From: Thermodesulfobacteriota bacterium | GTDB lineage: Bacteria > Desulfobacterota > DSM-4660 > Desulfatiglandales > HGW-15 | Direction of reading: 5' to 3' | Length of the DNA stretch: 6,318 nt | NCBI GenBank assembly: GCA_025454125.1 | Contig: JALOPA010000124.1 | Coordinates: forward strand, 1 to 6,318 | Shown here: in pieces, positions 5,214 to 6,318 of the stretch | Layout of the letters: each line of letters begins with the position of its first letter | Numbering within the stretch: position 1 is the first letter of the stretch | The notes under the pieces: generated by a model | The model's database searches: none | Seen by the model: only the letters and a program-made list of their open reading frames with translations | Told to the model about the DNA's origin: nothing | Translations under genes and position numbers: made by a program

Positions 5214-6318
5214 GTGGCCAAACATTACTATATAGAGACCATGGGCTGCCAGATGAATGAGTATGATTCTGATCACCTGAGCCGTATCCTGGAGGATTCA
5301 GGGTACACTCGCGCGAGCGGCCCTGAGAAAGCGGATTTCGTGCTTCTCAACACCTGCTCCGTTCGCGCCAAGGCGGAGCAGAAAGCCTTGAGTCGGCTCG
5401 GTCGGCTTGCCTCTTTGAAGAAGAAAAACCCGAAATCCCTTCTCGCCCTAGCCGGCTGCGTGGCCCAGCAGCGCGGAGCGGAGCTTCTCGAACGTTTTCC
5501 CTCGCTCGACCTGGTGCTGGGGCCGAGGGAGATCGGAAATTTCACGGGAGTCCTCAAAAAGATCAAGGAAGGAGGCACAAGAGTTGCCGCGACGGATCTT
5601 CGTGGGGAGCCCGCGGCTTTTCAGGGCGGCTTCGATTATTTTGAGCAAAGCGTCAAGGCGTTCATCACCGTCATGGAAGGGTGCAACAACTTCTGTTCCT
5701 ACTGCATCGTTCCCTATGTGAGAGGGAGGGAAACCAGCCGGGCCCCGCAGGAGCTCCTGGACGAAGCCAGGGGACTGATCGCCCAAGGAGTGAAGGAGAT
5801 CACGCTCCTGGGTCAGAACGTGAATTCCTACGCTCATGGCGGGATGCGTTTTGCCGAACTCCTTCAGTCCATGAACGGGCTCAAGGGGCTTCGAAGAATT
5901 CGTTTCACCACGTCGCACCCCAAGGATCTGTCCCCGGATCTGATCGAGTGTTTCGCGCAGTTGGACAAACTCTGCTCGCACATTCATCTGCCGTTCCAGG
6001 CCGGCTCCAACCGGATTCTCAAGGCCATGAAGAGGGGGTACACTTCCGAAAAATACATGGATCTCATCGAGCGGTTGCGAAAAGCGAGGCCAGGCATAGC
6101 CGTGACCAGTGACGTCATGGTGGGCTTTCCCGGAGAGACGCAAGAGGATTTCGACCTGACCATGGACCTGATCCGGCAGGTGGAATTCGACAACCTTTTC
6201 TCCTTCAAGTACTCGGACCGGGAGGGGACCCCGGCAGCAAGAATGGATGGGAAAATCCCTGAGTCTGAAAAGCTCGTCAGGCTGGAGCATTTGCAGGCGC
6301 TTCAGAGAAAGATCACGC
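5214..6318 (+). CDS. miaB: tRNA-2-methylthio-N6-dimethylallyladenosine synthase (MiaB), 3' end beyond window
   Basis: Radical-SAM methylthiotransferase that adds a methylthio group to i6A37 of tRNAs reading UNN codons. The 368 visible residues begin AKHYYIETMGCQMNEYDSDHL. The N-terminal domain has the three auxiliary-cluster cysteines C12, C48 (NTCSV) and C82 (AGCVAQ). The radical-SAM motif CNNFCSYC gives C157, C161 and C164, followed by PYVRGRE. GQNVNSY (200-206), SHPKD and HLPFQAGSN fit MiaB rather than RimO or MtaB. The C-terminal TRAM domain is mostly cut off; the full protein should be near 440-450 residues. GTG 5214 gives the usual N-terminus. Possible ribosome sites are AGAGAG six bases away and GGGGGGAG (5191-5198) fifteen bases away. 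TTG 5178 in the same frame would add 12 atypical residues. Confidence 0.96.
   Translation, partial: MAKHYYIETMGCQMNEYDSDHLSRILEDSGYTRASGPEKADFVLLNTCSVRAKAEQKALSRLGRLASLKKKNPKSLLALAGCVAQQRGAELLERFPSLDLVLGPREIGNFTGVLKKIKEGGTRVAATDLRGEPAAFQGGFDYFEQSVKAFITVMEGCNNFCSYCIVPYVRGRETSRAPQELLDEARGLIAQGVKEITLLGQNVNSYAHGGMRFAELLQSMNGLKGLRRIRFTTSHPKDLSPDLIECFAQLDKLCSHIHLPFQAGSNRILKAMKRGYTSEKYMDLIERLRKARPGIAVTSDVMVGFPGETQEDFDLTMDLIRQVEFDNLFSFKYSDREGTPAARMDGKIPESEKLVRLEHLQALQRKIT

Noticed and set aside
5681..6112. Plus-strand 143-codon frame within miaB
   Set aside because: It lies wholly inside miaB in another frame, has a low-complexity Ser/Arg/Gln/His composition and no supporting start signals.
5448..6290. 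Minus-strand open frame of 280 codons opposite miaB
   Set aside because: The + strand encodes MiaB with all six cysteines in place; the opposite frame shows no family motif or ribosome site.

Overview
The window looks like chromosomal DNA of a GC-rich Gram-negative bacterium. I favour a deltaproteobacterium (Desulfobacterota, Syntrophobacter/Desulfo- type). That rests on remembered family and neighbourhood resemblance: a DUF4911-like small protein next to nadK and miaB, and typical dispersed intergenic palindromes. No marker gene proves it. All convincing genes lie on the + strand, in two blocks, with three intergenic gaps of about 200-230 bases rich in repeats.

Left block (1-2055). A 221-base leader holds a dispersed-repeat palindrome (88-107), a GC hairpin (25-41) and a 9-bp inverted repeat (167-204) just before the first gene. 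That gene (222-1223) is a COG2187-type aminoglycoside-phosphotransferase-fold kinase of unknown substrate. A 229-base gap follows, built largely of degenerate 7-bp tandem repeats. Next comes a P-loop kinase of COG0645 type (1453-2055) whose Walker A has Tyr where Gly is expected. In many bacteria these two domains form one fused protein in the same order, so this pair looks like a split version of that poorly characterised bifunctional kinase. It is the closest thing here to an undescribed system.

Right block (2258-6318). Adenine deaminase (ade) overlaps NAD kinase (nadK) by ATGA. After 28 bases comes a 79-aa DUF4911-like protein that probably starts at TTG, and after 40 more bases miaB, which starts at GTG and is cut by the right edge. 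The close spacing suggests one operon. Its functions are purine salvage (adenine to hypoxanthine), NADP synthesis and tRNA A37 methylthiolation, which are housekeeping and not obviously one pathway.

The gap before ade (2056-2257) holds a decayed REP-like hairpin and a 15-bp palindrome that could be an operator. I found no rRNA, tRNA, CRISPR array, transposase or convincing intrinsic terminator.
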